A stretch of DNA of 64,000 bases from Spirochaetota bacterium. Lineage in GTDB: Bacteria > Spirochaetota > Spirochaetia > Treponematales > UBA12059. This document shows, piece after piece, positions 26,090 to 34,461 of this stretch (the stretch's first letter is position 1; the number at the start of each line of letters is the position of its first letter). The position numbers and the translations under genes were made by a program. A model generated the notes under the pieces. That model was not told where the DNA came from, ran no database searches, and worked only from the letters and a program-made list of their open reading frames with translations. Where the stretch lies: assembly GCA_026398615.1 (NCBI GenBank), contig JAPLSN010000023.1, positions 41,957 to 105,956 on the forward strand. The letters are read 5' to 3'.

Positions 26090-26904
26090 ATCTCCGCACC
26101 GATTCGGTCAGCTACGGGTATCCGGGCTCGTCGCGGGATGCCGTCTCGGGCGTCTCGCTCGACCTGGCCGAAGGCACGGCGCTCGCGGTGATCGGCCCGA
26201 ACGGCTGCGGCAAGTCCACGCTGCTCTCCCTCGCCGTCGGCGCCCTCGTCCCGCGTTCCGGTCGCGTCCTGTACGGCGGCGCGGATCGTTCATCCCTCGG
26301 GCGCCGCGACGCCGCGAAGAAGCTGTCCTACCTGCCGCAGATCGAACGCTTCACCTTCCAGCTCACCGCGCTGGAGTACGTCATGCTCGGACGGGTGCCC
26401 TGGGTCGATCCCTGGAGCGGCCCCGGGACGGACGACCAGGCGGAAGCTTGCGAGGCTCTCTCGCGCGTGGGCATGGAAGGGGCGCGCGGCCGCCACGTCA
26501 CGGAGCTGTCGGGGGGCGAACTCCAGCTCGTCCGGCTGGCCAGGTGCCTGGCCCAGCGCACCGGGACGATAGTCCTCGACGAGCCGACGTCCATGCTCGA
26601 CCCGGCGCATTCCCTGCTCCTGGCAGACGCGTTGCGCGATCTTATCAGCTCCGGGAAAGCCGTCCTCTTTTCGACGCACGACGCGCTATTCGCCCGCTAC
26701 GCCGCGGACTTCGTTGCGATCATGAGGGACGGGAAGCTCGTGCACTCGGGATCGTCCGGGGAAGCCCTGCGGGCCGACCGGCTCGAGGAAGCTTTCGGCG
26801 TGCCGTTCGGGACCTCGGACGTGCCGACGCCCTTCGCGGGCGCCGCGATTGAGGCAAACGGGGAGGTAGGTCATGGAAGGAATCGCGATCGGGGCGAAGG
26901 GTGA
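26086..26904 (+). CDS. ABC transporter ATP-binding protein (FecE/BtuD/MolC type)
   Basis: The 272-residue ATPase has Walker A GPNGCGKST near residues 38-46, the signature LSGGELQLVRLARCLA near 141-156, Walker B TIVLDEPTSMLDP and the H-loop STHD. It energises the preceding permease and binding protein. The ATG overlaps the permease stop as ATGA, showing tight coupling. The C-terminal about 40 residues extend past the usual fold and overlap the thioesterase gene by 32 bases. Confidence 0.92.
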   Translation: MNLRTDSVSYGYPGSSRDAVSGVSLDLAEGTALAVIGPNGCGKSTLLSLAVGALVPRSGRVLYGGADRSSLGRRDAAKKLSYLPQIERFTFQLTALEYVMLGRVPWVDPWSGPGTDDQAEACEALSRVGMEGARGRHVTELSGGELQLVRLARCLAQRTGTIVLDEPTSMLDPAHSLLLADALRDLISSGKAVLFSTHDALFARYAADFVAIMRDGKLVHSGSSGEALRADRLEEAFGVPFGTSDVPTPFAGAAIEANGEVGHGRNRDRGEG

Positions 26905-27274
26905 ACGTTCGCTCATGGTCGATGACGGGCACACCGCGAAACACCTGGGTTCGGGCACCGTCGCCGTATATGCCACGCCCATGATGGCGCTGGCGATGGA
27001 GGAAGCCGCGGTCGACGCGGTGGACAGGTTCCTCGAACCCGGCATGGCGACCGTCGGCGTTTCGCTCGACGTAAGGCACCTCGCCGCCACGCCGCTCGGC
27101 ATGAAGGTGAAGGCGACGGCGGAACTTACCGGGATCGACGGCAGGATGCTGACCTTCCGCGTGGAAGCCTCGGACGAGAAGGAACGGATCGGCGAGGGCG
27201 TGCACACGCGGGCGATCATCGACGTCGCCCGCTTTGCCGCCAGGCTGGAAGCCAAGGCCGCCCGGAAGGCCTGA
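26873..27274 (+). CDS. FlK-like hot-dog thioesterase
   Basis: The 133-residue single hot-dog protein matches the fluoroacetyl-CoA thioesterase FlK pattern. TAKHLGSGTVAVYATPMMALAMEEAA (read as residues about 21-46) contains the conserved Thr and Glu, and VRHLAATPLGMKV holds the catalytic-type histidine. Family members hydrolyse small acyl-CoAs; fluoroacetyl-CoA itself is an unlikely natural substrate here. GGGAGG precedes the ATG, which lies inside the ATPase gene, so it is the last gene of the transporter operon, although the link in function is unclear. Confidence 0.75.
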   Translation: MEGIAIGAKGERSLMVDDGHTAKHLGSGTVAVYATPMMALAMEEAAVDAVDRFLEPGMATVGVSLDVRHLAATPLGMKVKATAELTGIDGRMLTFRVEASDEKERIGEGVHTRAIIDVARFAARLEAKAARKA

Positions 27275-27295
27275 GAGACCGGAACGTGCGTCTGG

Positions 27296-27859
27296 ATGGC
27301 TCGACCCCGCGGGACCCGTCGTGATCCCGGCGCACCGCGCAAGCTCCGCGAAGTCCGCCGCATGCGGCAGATGCCAATCGCCACCTTCATGGACGAGCTC
27401 GACCTGGAGAGCAAGGCCACTCCGGTATTCTTCGGCCCGGCGCTCAACAACTTCGGCGTACGTGAACTCCCCGACGCATCGATCCGCCCGGCGCCCCATC
27501 CCACTCCCAAGACGACCGAAGGGCGGCCGGTGAGACAGGACGAGGGGAAATTCAGCAGCTTCATATTCAGGATACACGCGAACATGAATCCGAAGCATGG
27601 GGACCGCGTGGCCTTCATGCGCGTGTGCACATACTAGCCCATCGACCTGACCATGGCCCACTGGGTCACGTCCGGCGACGCCAGGGCGTTGAAGGCCTTC
27701 GTCGAAGGGAACTCGCGCAGGATCCTGATGGACATACGCGGTACGCGCATTTTCATGTCCGATTCGCCATGGTCCTTCGAGCGGGTAAAGGCGGCCAATC
27801 CCGCGATACGCTTCTACTCGACCTCCGAGATAATCGAGGAACGGGACGCTTCGGCGTAG
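27296..27859 (+). pseudogene. prfC: Remnant of peptide chain release factor 3 (prfC)
   Basis: The frame reads pieces of RF3 in correct order with large internal gaps. RKLREVRRMRQMPIATFMDE is from the GTPase domain. ATPVFFGPALNNFGVREL and EGKFSSFIFRIHANMNPKH with DRVAFMRVC come from domain II. After an in-frame TAG at 27635-27637 comes PIDLTMAHWVTSGDARALKAF to IRFYSTSEI from the C-terminal domain. RF3 is normally about 525 residues; only about 185 codons remain. Both halves are in the same frame, which indicates several in-frame deletions and one stop. No start site of RF3 is present. Confidence 0.75.
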
Positions 27860-27911
27860 CGGACGGGAGTTTTCCCCGTTGTTCTGGATACCAGGTCGAT
27901 CATCATGCCGG

Positions 27912-28244
27912 TCATGGCACGCCGCGACCCTTGCTGCGATTGCCGGGAGCGGCCTCTTCCTTCATCCCCGATTCGATGCAGTCGACGAAATGGCTTACGC
28001 AGCCGCAGACGAGCGCATACTCGCTATAGGTGCCGTGTTTGGTATCCCTGACGAGGCCGGCGCGCTTGAGGACCAGAAGATGCTTGGACACGGTCGTGAT
28101 GTCGGCGCCGACGGCCTCCGTGAGTTCACCCACGCAGCGGGGACCATGTTCGAGCATTTCGATGATCAGGAGGCGCGATGGGTGGGCGAGGGACTTGAGG
28201 AGCAGCGCCCGCCGCCCCAACCGTTTTCTGTCCTGATCGGTCAT
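27912..28244 (-). CDS. arsR: ArsR-family metalloregulator of the arsenic operon
   Basis: The 110-residue winged-helix protein has the ArsR core: LKSLAHPSRLLIIEMLEHGPRCVGEL (about 13-38), then the recognition helix region TTVSKHLLVLKRAGLV. A C-terminal CGCVSHFVDC cluster offers thiols for arsenite, placed after the winged helix and not in the classical helix-3 ELCVCDL position. ArsR proteins repress until the metalloid binds. GGAGAAGG precedes the ATG at 28244; a longer ORF to 28313 covers the operators. It is divergent from acr3. Confidence 0.85.
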   Translation of the reverse strand: MTDQDRKRLGRRALLLKSLAHPSRLLIIEMLEHGPRCVGELTEAVGADITTVSKHLLVLKRAGLVRDTKHGTYSEYALVCGCVSHFVDCIESGMKEEAAPGNRSKGRGVP

Positions 28245-28262
28245 TGTCCATCCTTCTCCGGG

Positions 28263-28284
28263 TTGTTGGCATAAAAGCCAACAA
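28263..28284. promoter_or_regulatory. ArsR operator 1 (perfect palindrome)
   Basis: TTGTTGGC (28263-28270), six bases, then GCCAACAA (28277-28284) form a perfect inverted repeat between arsR and acr3. It lies close to the arsR start and probably serves autorepression. Confidence 0.7.
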
Positions 28285-28288
28285 TCAC

Positions 28289-28317
28289 TTGACATTGTTG
28301 GCTGATACGCCAATAAT
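28289..28317 (+). promoter_or_regulatory. acr3 promoter overlapped by operator 2
   Basis: TTGACA (28289-28294), 17 bp and AATAAT (28312-28317) form the acr3 promoter. The second inverted repeat, ATTGTTGGC-N6-GCCAATAAT (28294-28317, eight of nine arm positions matching), covers the whole spacer and -10, so a bound repressor would block RNA polymerase. Its centre is 32 bp, about three helical turns, from operator 1. Confidence 0.72.
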
Positions 28318-28366
28318 CCTAGCGACGACTCGGCATCGTGTCAACCGAACCTGATAAGGAGAGTCC

Positions 28367-29419
28367 ATGAGCGACAGTCCCGGGGCCAGGATCGGCTTCT
28401 TCGCGAAATTCCTTTCTTTCTGGGTGGCGATCTGCATCGCCCTCGGCGTGGCCATCGGCTATTTCCTGCCAGGTGTTCCCGCCTTCCTCGGTCAGTTCGA
28501 GTATGCCAGGGTTTCGATGCCCGTCGCCGTTCTCATCTGGCTCATGATCTATCCCATGATGCTCAAGGTGGATTTCACGAGCATCAAGAACGCGGGCAAG
28601 AAGCCCAAGGGTCTCATCATCACCCTCGTCGTGAATTGGCTCATAAAACCGTTCACGATGTACCTCATCGCCTGGTGCTTCCTGAAACTGGTATTCAAGG
28701 CGCTTATCCCCGCCGACCTTTCCACGGAATATCTGGCCGGTGCGGTCCTGCTCGGGGCGGCGCCCTGCACCGCGATGGTCTTCGTCTGGTCCTATCTGTC
28801 GGACGGGGATCCCGGCTACACGGTCGTCCAGGTCGCGGTGAACGATCTCGTCATCCTTTTCGCCTTCACGCCCATCGTCGCCTTCCTTCTCGGCGTCAGC
28901 GACGTGCACGTTCCCTGGGATACCCTCATCCTCTCCGTCGTCCTCTTCGTCGTCATTCCCCTGGGCTTGGGAGCGGTAACCCGTTCCCGCCTCATCAAGC
29001 GCCGCGGGAAAGAATGGTTCGAGGGAGTCTTCCTGAAGAAGTTCGACGGCATCACCGAGGGCGGTCTTCTCCTCACGCTCGTCATCCTCTTCGCCTTCCA
29101 GGGCGAGGTCATCCTCAAGAACCCCCTTGCCATCGTCCTCATCGCCGTTCCCCTCGTCATCCAGACCTATCTCATCTTCTTCATCGGCTACGGTTGGGCG
29201 AAAGCGTGGAAGGTGCCCTACGAGATAGCCGCCCCGGCGGGCATGATCGGAGCTTCCAATTTCTTCGAACTCTCCGTCGCGGTGGCGATCAGCCTTTTCG
29301 GTCTTTCCTCGGGCGCGGCGCTCGCCACGGTCGTCGGGGTTCTCACCGAGGTGCCCGTGATGCTTTCGCTCGTCCGCATCGCGAAGGCGACGAGAAACCG
29401 GTTTCCGGGGGCGGCTTGA
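28367..29419 (+). CDS. acr3: Arsenite efflux permease Acr3 (ArsB-type 2)
   Basis: The 350-residue inner-membrane protein has ten hydrophobic segments and Acr3 signatures: the motif [22 protein letters not shown] (about 123-145) contains the essential cysteine, and [19 protein letters not shown] lies in the ninth helix. It exports arsenite using the proton gradient. AAGGAG precedes the ATG. Divergent arsR and the tandem operators indicate induction by arsenite. Confidence 0.93.
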   Translation: MSDSPGARIGFFAKFLSFWVAICIALGVAIGYFLPGVPAFLGQFEYARVSMPVAVLIWLMIYPMMLKVDFTSIKNAGKKPKGLIITLVVNWLIKPFTMYLIAWCFLKLVFKALIPADLSTEYLAGAVLLGAAPCTAMVFVWSYLSDGDPGYTVVQVAVNDLVILFAFTPIVAFLLGVSDVHVPWDTLILSVVLFVVIPLGLGAVTRSRLIKRRGKEWFEGVFLKKFDGITEGGLLLTLVILFAFQGEVILKNPLAIVLIAVPLVIQTYLIFFIGYGWAKAWKVPYEIAAPAGMIGASNFFELSVAVAISLFGLSSGAALATVVGVLTEVPVMLSLVRIAKATRNRFPGAA

Positions 29420-29445
29420 CGCGGGAGGACACCGCGGAGGCGGGA

Positions 29446-29931
29446 ATGGATTTTCGTGACTACGTCGGCGAGCTTCCGCGCGTGGACGGAATCGCCGTGC
29501 TCGGCTCCTCCGAGGCCCGAGCCTGCCTCGCGCGCGGCGCCCTCCTCGTCGACCTCCGCGAAGCCTATGAGACCAATTTCCGCGTCTTCGACGAGGAGAA
29601 TATCGTCTACCTTCCATGGACCCGATTCGCCTGGAGCCGCGCGACACTGCCCCGGAACCAGGCGCTGATTCTCGCGGATGCGGCGGGAATCTACGGACGG
29701 AAAGCCGCGCGCATGCTCCGCGATGAGGGTTATGAAAACTTGTCCTATCTAGCCGGCGGCATGCTGGACTGGGATCGGAACGGCATGCCGGTGCGCAGGG
29801 ACGGCGCATACGAGCTCGGCGGCCAGTGCGCCTGCAAGCTCAAGACGCGTACGGGAGCCAATCCGCTCATCGGGAAATCCATGGCGCCGTCCTCCGTCCC
29901 GGGCACCGATGCGGAATTGAAGCAAGACTGA
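29446..29931 (+). CDS. Rhodanese-like protein lacking the catalytic cysteine, with a CxC tail
   Basis: The 161-residue product has a rhodanese fold (LLVDLREAYETNF near residue 33, YLAGGMLDWDRNGMPV near the end), but the active-site loop reads DAAGIYGRKA, so alanine stands where the sulfur-carrying cysteine should be. A C-terminal extension contains GGQCACK with a CxC pair. Immediately downstream of acr3 (26-base gap, GCGGAGG upstream), it is likely part of the arsenic operon. The loss of the cysteine argues against sulfurtransferase activity; a role as an arsenite-binding or partner protein through CxC is a guess. Confidence 0.7.
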   Translation: MDFRDYVGELPRVDGIAVLGSSEARACLARGALLVDLREAYETNFRVFDEENIVYLPWTRFAWSRATLPRNQALILADAAGIYGRKAARMLRDEGYENLSYLAGGMLDWDRNGMPVRRDGAYELGGQCACKLKTRTGANPLIGKSMAPSSVPGTDAELKQD

Positions 29932-30036
29932 AGTTCACGCAACCGGGCTTTGACGCAATTGAACGATCTTCTGCCTTTCAAGACTGGCGTAGTCTGCATC
30001 CTGAGCGATGAAGAACATTTTTTCACAGACCCTTGC

Positions 30037-32340
30037 TCATGCATTGCCCGCTTTTTGGGAGTCCGCCGCCCCTCCGTCCGTCACCCTGAATCTTTCCACC
30101 GAGCGCCTGATCGTTTCCGCGTTTTCGGCGTTCTCGCGGCTCAGGTAGGACAGCTTCGTCGCCGATTCGTCGATCCCGCGGATGCCGAGGGTTATTCCGT
30201 CGGCAGCGCTGCGGTTTTCCATGGTCAGGCGGCGCACGTCGTCGACGGTCATTGAGATGGCCTTGGATCCCTGCTCGAGCCTGTCGGCCGCTCCCGCGAG
30301 GATCTTCGATGTCCCCGAGAGGGTTTCCAGCGCGTCCCCCGCTTCCGAGCCGCGGCGCGAGGTGGTGATGAGCGACTCGGACACCGCGGCGAGATCCTTC
30401 GTCAGCTCGTCGATCCCGTCGATCACCGAGCCGATGGTCAGGTTGGTTTCCTCGGAGGCCTGCGCAGCCCCGGCGATCGCTTCCACCGTCTCCTCGATGG
30501 TCGTGCTGATGCTGTGCGCGTTCTCGGCCGTGCTCTCCGAAAGCTTGCGTATCTCCTCGGCGACCACGGCGAATCCGCGGCCGGCGTCTCCGGCATGCGC
30601 CGCCTCGATGGCTGCGTTCATCGCCAGGAGCCGTGTCTGCTCCGCGATGCCGTCGATGATGCCGACCAGTTCGATGGTGCGCCCGGCTTTTTCTTCGACG
30701 ATCCGCATGGCCTGCCCGACGCTTTCCGTGCGGTCCCTGCCTTCGGCGCCCATGCCGCCCACCTTGGAGACGAGCCGGCTCTGTCCTTCGGCGCGGGACG
30801 CCAGGCTGGAGAGTCCGGTCGTGATCCCGGAGATGAGCGTCCGGGTCGGCCCGAAGGAGGTTTCGAGGTCCCGGACCGAAACGGACACCGTTCCGGAGGC
30901 CGATTCCACGGATGCTTTAGCGCGTTCGGCTTCCGCCGCCACCGCGTCGAGCCGTTCGGCCTGTTCCCTCAGCGATGAGATGCTCGCGCTCATCCCGGTG
31001 ATCGTCGCGGCTGTCTCCACCGAGTGCGCCGCGAGGGTTTCGCTCGCGGACGCGCCCCGGTCGGACGCCGTCCTGATCCCGGAGATGATGTCGGAGAGTC
31101 CCGCGGTAAGGGAAGCGAGGGCGGCCTGGATGTCGCCGATCTCGGTATGCGAACTTACCTCAACCTGAAGGGTCAGGTCGCCCGAGGCGACGGCGTTCAC
31201 GATGCGGACGATGCCTTTCACGTCCTTCGCGATGGAACGGCTCAGGAGGATGAAGACGAGAGCCCCGGCGATCATGATGACCGTTGCCGAGGCGAGGGAG
31301 AAGAAGATGGGCATCACGATGCTCGCGAGGATGGACTCAAGCGGCGTGTAGACGATGATGCGCCAATCAATGCCGGTATCCGTCCGGAAGGGACTGGAAC
31401 TCACGAAATATCTGTCTCCATTGACCGCGATGGTATCGTACCATGTGAAGCTCCCGGCGGCGGCTTCGCCGGAGGCGGGGGCGTCTGTCTCCGAGAGGCC
31501 CGAAAATCTGACGATGACCGGATCGGCGCAAACCCCGGCGGCCATCCTGAGCGTCCGGCCCCCCTCGTCGCGGGTGAGCGGCGTGTCGTTCGAGGCGCCG
31601 ACCAGGTTGCCCGCGGCATCCAGCACGAAGGCCACGGATGTGGAATCCCGGACCGATTTCCCGAGCAGGTTCGAGACTTCCATGAGCGGGAGATCGGCGC
31701 CAATGACGCCTTGCACGGAATCATCCTGGGTGAGGAAGGGGATGAAGGGCGTGATGACGAGACCTTTCGTGACGAAGTCAGTGCAGATCTCCGTCCATCC
31801 CGCCGCCTTGCTTTCGGCCGCTCCCGTGTACCAGGGCTTGGTGGTGGGGGCGAATTCCACGGCCTTCGTCATCGCACCGAGCGCGCCACCCTTCTGCACG
31901 TCGTAGAATTCCATGAGTCCCGCGGTGCCTTCGTCCTGCAGGGCGGCGACGCCCGAACCGTCGGGGCCGCGGCCGACGAGCGCCGTATGGTTCCGCCTGT
32001 CGCCGTAGTAGACCGTCGACACCGACGGGGCTATGCCGGCGAAACGGTACAGCGTGGGGAGCAGCCCCTGCGTGTCGTCCACGTCGATGGCGCCGCCCTC
32101 GGCGAGGGCAAGGAAGCTCCCGAGAATGAGATGGGCCTTGTCGAGGTAGCCGCCGATGCTCGACGACACTTCGCCAGCCGTCTCCCAGCTCAATGACCTC
32201 GACAGGTCGGAGACGATGCCGTAGCCGGCGCGCACCGAACTGACGGTCATGGTCCCGATGGCGATCGCGCAGACCACGAGGAACGGCAGTATCAGCAACA
32301 CGACGAGCGGAATCTTGAAATGCTTCCTGTCGACTGCCAT
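30037..32340 (-). CDS. Methyl-accepting chemotaxis protein
   Basis: The 767-residue transducer has a membrane helix at about 10-34 and a large outer sensor region to about 350 that looks like a dCache-type domain ([36 protein letters not shown]). A second helix comes near 360-385, then a HAMP domain and a cytoplasmic signalling hairpin. The hairpin tip reads [39 protein letters not shown], the conserved CheA/CheW contact. The ATG at 32340 is chosen for GGAGGAAG upstream; the ORF extension to 32532 is unsupported. Ligand unknown; Trp/Tyr-rich dCache motifs often bind amino acids. Confidence 0.92.
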   Translation of the reverse strand: MAVDRKHFKIPLVVLLILPFLVVCAIAIGTMTVSSVRAGYGIVSDLSRSLSWETAGEVSSSIGGYLDKAHLILGSFLALAEGGAIDVDDTQGLLPTLYRFAGIAPSVSTVYYGDRRNHTALVGRGPDGSGVAALQDEGTAGLMEFYDVQKGGALGAMTKAVEFAPTTKPWYTGAAESKAAGWTEICTDFVTKGLVITPFIPFLTQDDSVQGVIGADLPLMEVSNLLGKSVRDSTSVAFVLDAAGNLVGASNDTPLTRDEGGRTLRMAAGVCADPVIVRFSGLSETDAPASGEAAAGSFTWYDTIAVNGDRYFVSSSPFRTDTGIDWRIIVYTPLESILASIVMPIFFSLASATVIMIAGALVFILLSRSIAKDVKGIVRIVNAVASGDLTLQVEVSSHTEIGDIQAALASLTAGLSDIISGIRTASDRGASASETLAAHSVETAATITGMSASISSLREQAERLDAVAAEAERAKASVESASGTVSVSVRDLETSFGPTRTLISGITTGLSSLASRAEGQSRLVSKVGGMGAEGRDRTESVGQAMRIVEEKAGRTIELVGIIDGIAEQTRLLAMNAAIEAAHAGDAGRGFAVVAEEIRKLSESTAENAHSISTTIEETVEAIAGAAQASEETNLTIGSVIDGIDELTKDLAAVSESLITTSRRGSEAGDALETLSGTSKILAGAADRLEQGSKAISMTVDDVRRLTMENRSAADGITLGIRGIDESATKLSYLSRENAENAETIRRSVERFRVTDGGAADSQKAGNA

Positions 32341-32749
32341 TCTTCCTCCAACCCTTGCGTGCCGCAGCCCTTCACGGGAATCCGCACGGTACGGGAAGTC
32401 TAGCATGACTTCGGGAATCGCACCATTATCGGGTCGTTTTCGGCTGGACGAACGATGCAACCGGCGAATATGGCGAGTCACGATCGGGAACCTTCGTGTT
32501 TCCGCGGGAACCGCCGTCCGGAAACCGGGCACGGACCGGTACGCATGCGACCTCCCCGTCGGATCGCGGATGCCCCATCATGCAGGAATCATGCGCGTTG
32601 ATCGCATCGCTATTGACAGTTCGATATGGCGGCAATAGTCTTTGTTCAGGGTCTTGAGACGCCGCGTCGCGGCATGCCGGCAGTGGCCGTTTTCGAGAAC
32701 GCCGGCAAACGAGTTTCAATCCGTTGCATATGCCAGGAGTGGACAGCAC
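32341..32749. other. Divergent regulatory region between the chemoreceptor and the radical SAM cassette
   Basis: No gene is convincing here. On the minus strand CCCGATAA (32433-32426) resembles the sigma-28 -10 element GCCGATAA used for motility genes, but a TAAA -35 at the right distance is missing. On the plus strand TTGACA (32613-32618) and TAGTCT (32636-32641), 17 bp apart, could start the cassette about 100 bases before 32750. Confidence 0.4.
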
Positions 32750-33085
32750 ATGACAGAAAACGAAGGGCGTGCGATCCTTCATGGCCGCTTCGAGGCCGCG
32801 GGTCTTCGGATCCTCGACGATCAACCCTTGACCATGGGCGACGTCAAGGTCCTGCTCGACGGCTTCGATCCGTCGGCTCGCGTGGGCTACGAGTTCATCA
32901 CCGCGGAGGCGGGGGACTATGGGGAGTTCACGCCTTCGGTCATCGATGAACTGGAAGCCCGCATCCTTCGGGGCGAGCTGTTCGTCCTGTTGGTCGACGA
33001 GAGGGAGATACCTGATGTTCCGTCGCTCGGAGCCGCCGCGGACGAGTTTCTCGGGCGATTGCGGTCGATGGGGAAACTGCCATGA
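32750..33085 (+). CDS. Small acidic protein of unknown function, first gene of the radical SAM cassette
   Basis: The 111-residue acidic protein has no signal peptide or membrane helix. It reads as a mixed alpha/beta fold with RFEAAGLRILDDQPLTMGDV, then FITAEAGDYGEFTPSVIDELEARI and VLLVDEREIPDVPSLG. I do not recognise the family. The ATG at 32750 has AGGAG ten bases upstream; the in-frame extension to 32642 runs into the promoter. The stop overlaps the next gene's start by four bases, so the two proteins are probably made in equal amounts. Confidence 0.65.
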   Translation: MTENEGRAILHGRFEAAGLRILDDQPLTMGDVKVLLDGFDPSARVGYEFITAEAGDYGEFTPSVIDELEARILRGELFVLLVDEREIPDVPSLGAAADEFLGRLRSMGKLP

Positions 33086-34386
33086 GCGCCAAGATCTATA
33101 CCGTCGAAGATTTCATGAAGGCCGCGGCCAGCCAGGTCGGGGTTCTCCAGGCCGCGGCCGCTGATTTCGAACTCCACCGCGGCGAGCACGAGACGCGGAT
33201 GGCGGACCTCCGCCGCCAATTCGACGAGACCGTCACGGGCATGGCGCGCCTCCTCCTGCCGGTCCTCTCCCCGGAAGCCATACGGCGCGCCGCGAAACTT
33301 TCCGCCTATGCGCCGCTGCTCACGTCCGATCCGATGTCCACGATGCAGTCCGAGGCGAAGCGGCTCGAAGCCGACATAGCGCGCATGGAAGCCGATCCGC
33401 GCTACAGGGACCGCCTGGCGCTGAGGGCGCCCGGGGTGGGGAAGCTCGCCCGCGATCTCCAGGAGCTCGAGGAATACCGGTCATCGATCTCCAACGTGAT
33501 CCAGCGCGCCGATCATCCCCGCCTGGAGCGGCTGCTGGCCGCAGGCTACGGAACCGACCAGTACAAAGTGGGCTGGTGGCGCATGAGCTACTATGCCGAC
33601 TGGAAAGCGGGCGACGAAATAACCGAGAGATTCCCGGACTGGAAGAGCTTCGGCGAACTGCGCACCGAGCTTCTCAAGATGCGCGACGATCTCGGCGTAT
33701 ACGACCAGCGGATCGGCGAGCTTCGCAGCGAGATCGAAGCGGGCGAGAAGCTGGAAAAGGACCATGATGCCGCCGCGCTGCGGTTGACCAACCTCGCCTC
33801 CATCCACCTCGCCGAATGGCAGGGGCGTCTCGCCCGCTACGTCGTGGAGAGCCCGGAGGTGGTGGCGGATCGTTTAAGCGGCGAGCCCGACCTGGAGGCG
33901 CTGCTCAAGACGGTCGTCGGCCTGGGCAAGAAGATCGACTACCTGGGCCAGCTCGCGACCACGCAGCTCGACGAGCCCCTGGAACAGGTCAGGGCCCTGC
34001 TCGAGAAGCTGGAGCGCGACCGGAGGAAGTTCACCCGGCCGAAGAACGCCGGCCAGCTCTTTCCCGCCGATATCTTCGAGCGGCGGTTCCGCGACCGTTC
34101 CGAGCACCTGGGCAAGCACAGCCGCCGCTACGACGCGGCGTCACGGACGATCAGCGCCTTCACCGATTATCGGCAAGCCAGCTTCGCCGAGGATTTCCTC
34201 TGGTGGGACCTGATGACGGACGGCCGGATCGACGGCGACTTCATCGCCGAAGTCGAGGAATTCCGCCGCGCCCACCCGGACTATGTCTGGCGCCCGGAGC
34301 AGTTCGATGACGACCGGGCCGCCGCCGCCGCCGCGGCGGCCGATCGCGAGGATTCCGCTTCCGACAGGATGACCGACGCTTCGTAG
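33082..34386 (+). CDS. Coiled-coil protein of unknown function
   Basis: The 434-residue cytoplasmic protein is largely helical. Strong heptad stretches lie at about 90-140 (EAKRLEADIARMEADPRYR), 190-235 (LRTELLKMRDDLGVYDQRIGEL) and 260-320. A Trp/Tyr-rich segment VGWWRMSYYADWKAGDEI near 163-180 and FAEDFLWWDLMTDGRIDGDF near 370-388 are distinctive and could serve as search signatures. The end is an alanine/aspartate-rich tail. It overlaps the preceding gene as ATGA. No family is recognised; a scaffold role is only suggested by the coiled coils. Confidence 0.65.
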   Translation: MSAKIYTVEDFMKAAASQVGVLQAAAADFELHRGEHETRMADLRRQFDETVTGMARLLLPVLSPEAIRRAAKLSAYAPLLTSDPMSTMQSEAKRLEADIARMEADPRYRDRLALRAPGVGKLARDLQELEEYRSSISNVIQRADHPRLERLLAAGYGTDQYKVGWWRMSYYADWKAGDEITERFPDWKSFGELRTELLKMRDDLGVYDQRIGELRSEIEAGEKLEKDHDAAALRLTNLASIHLAEWQGRLARYVVESPEVVADRLSGEPDLEALLKTVVGLGKKIDYLGQLATTQLDEPLEQVRALLEKLERDRRKFTRPKNAGQLFPADIFERRFRDRSEHLGKHSRRYDAASRTISAFTDYRQASFAEDFLWWDLMTDGRIDGDFIAEVEEFRRAHPDYVWRPEQFDDDRAAAAAAAADREDSASDRMTDAS

Positions 34387-34461
34387 CAAGCGATTGCAGG
34401 CGCTTGCCGGCCGCCGCCCAATGCCCCGGCCGCAGGCGGGACGGCAACAGGAGCAGTTTTC

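Noticed and set aside
27879..28274. Plus-strand frame of 131 codons opposite arsR
   Set aside because: Shadow of arsR; no start signal, and it would run through the operator region.
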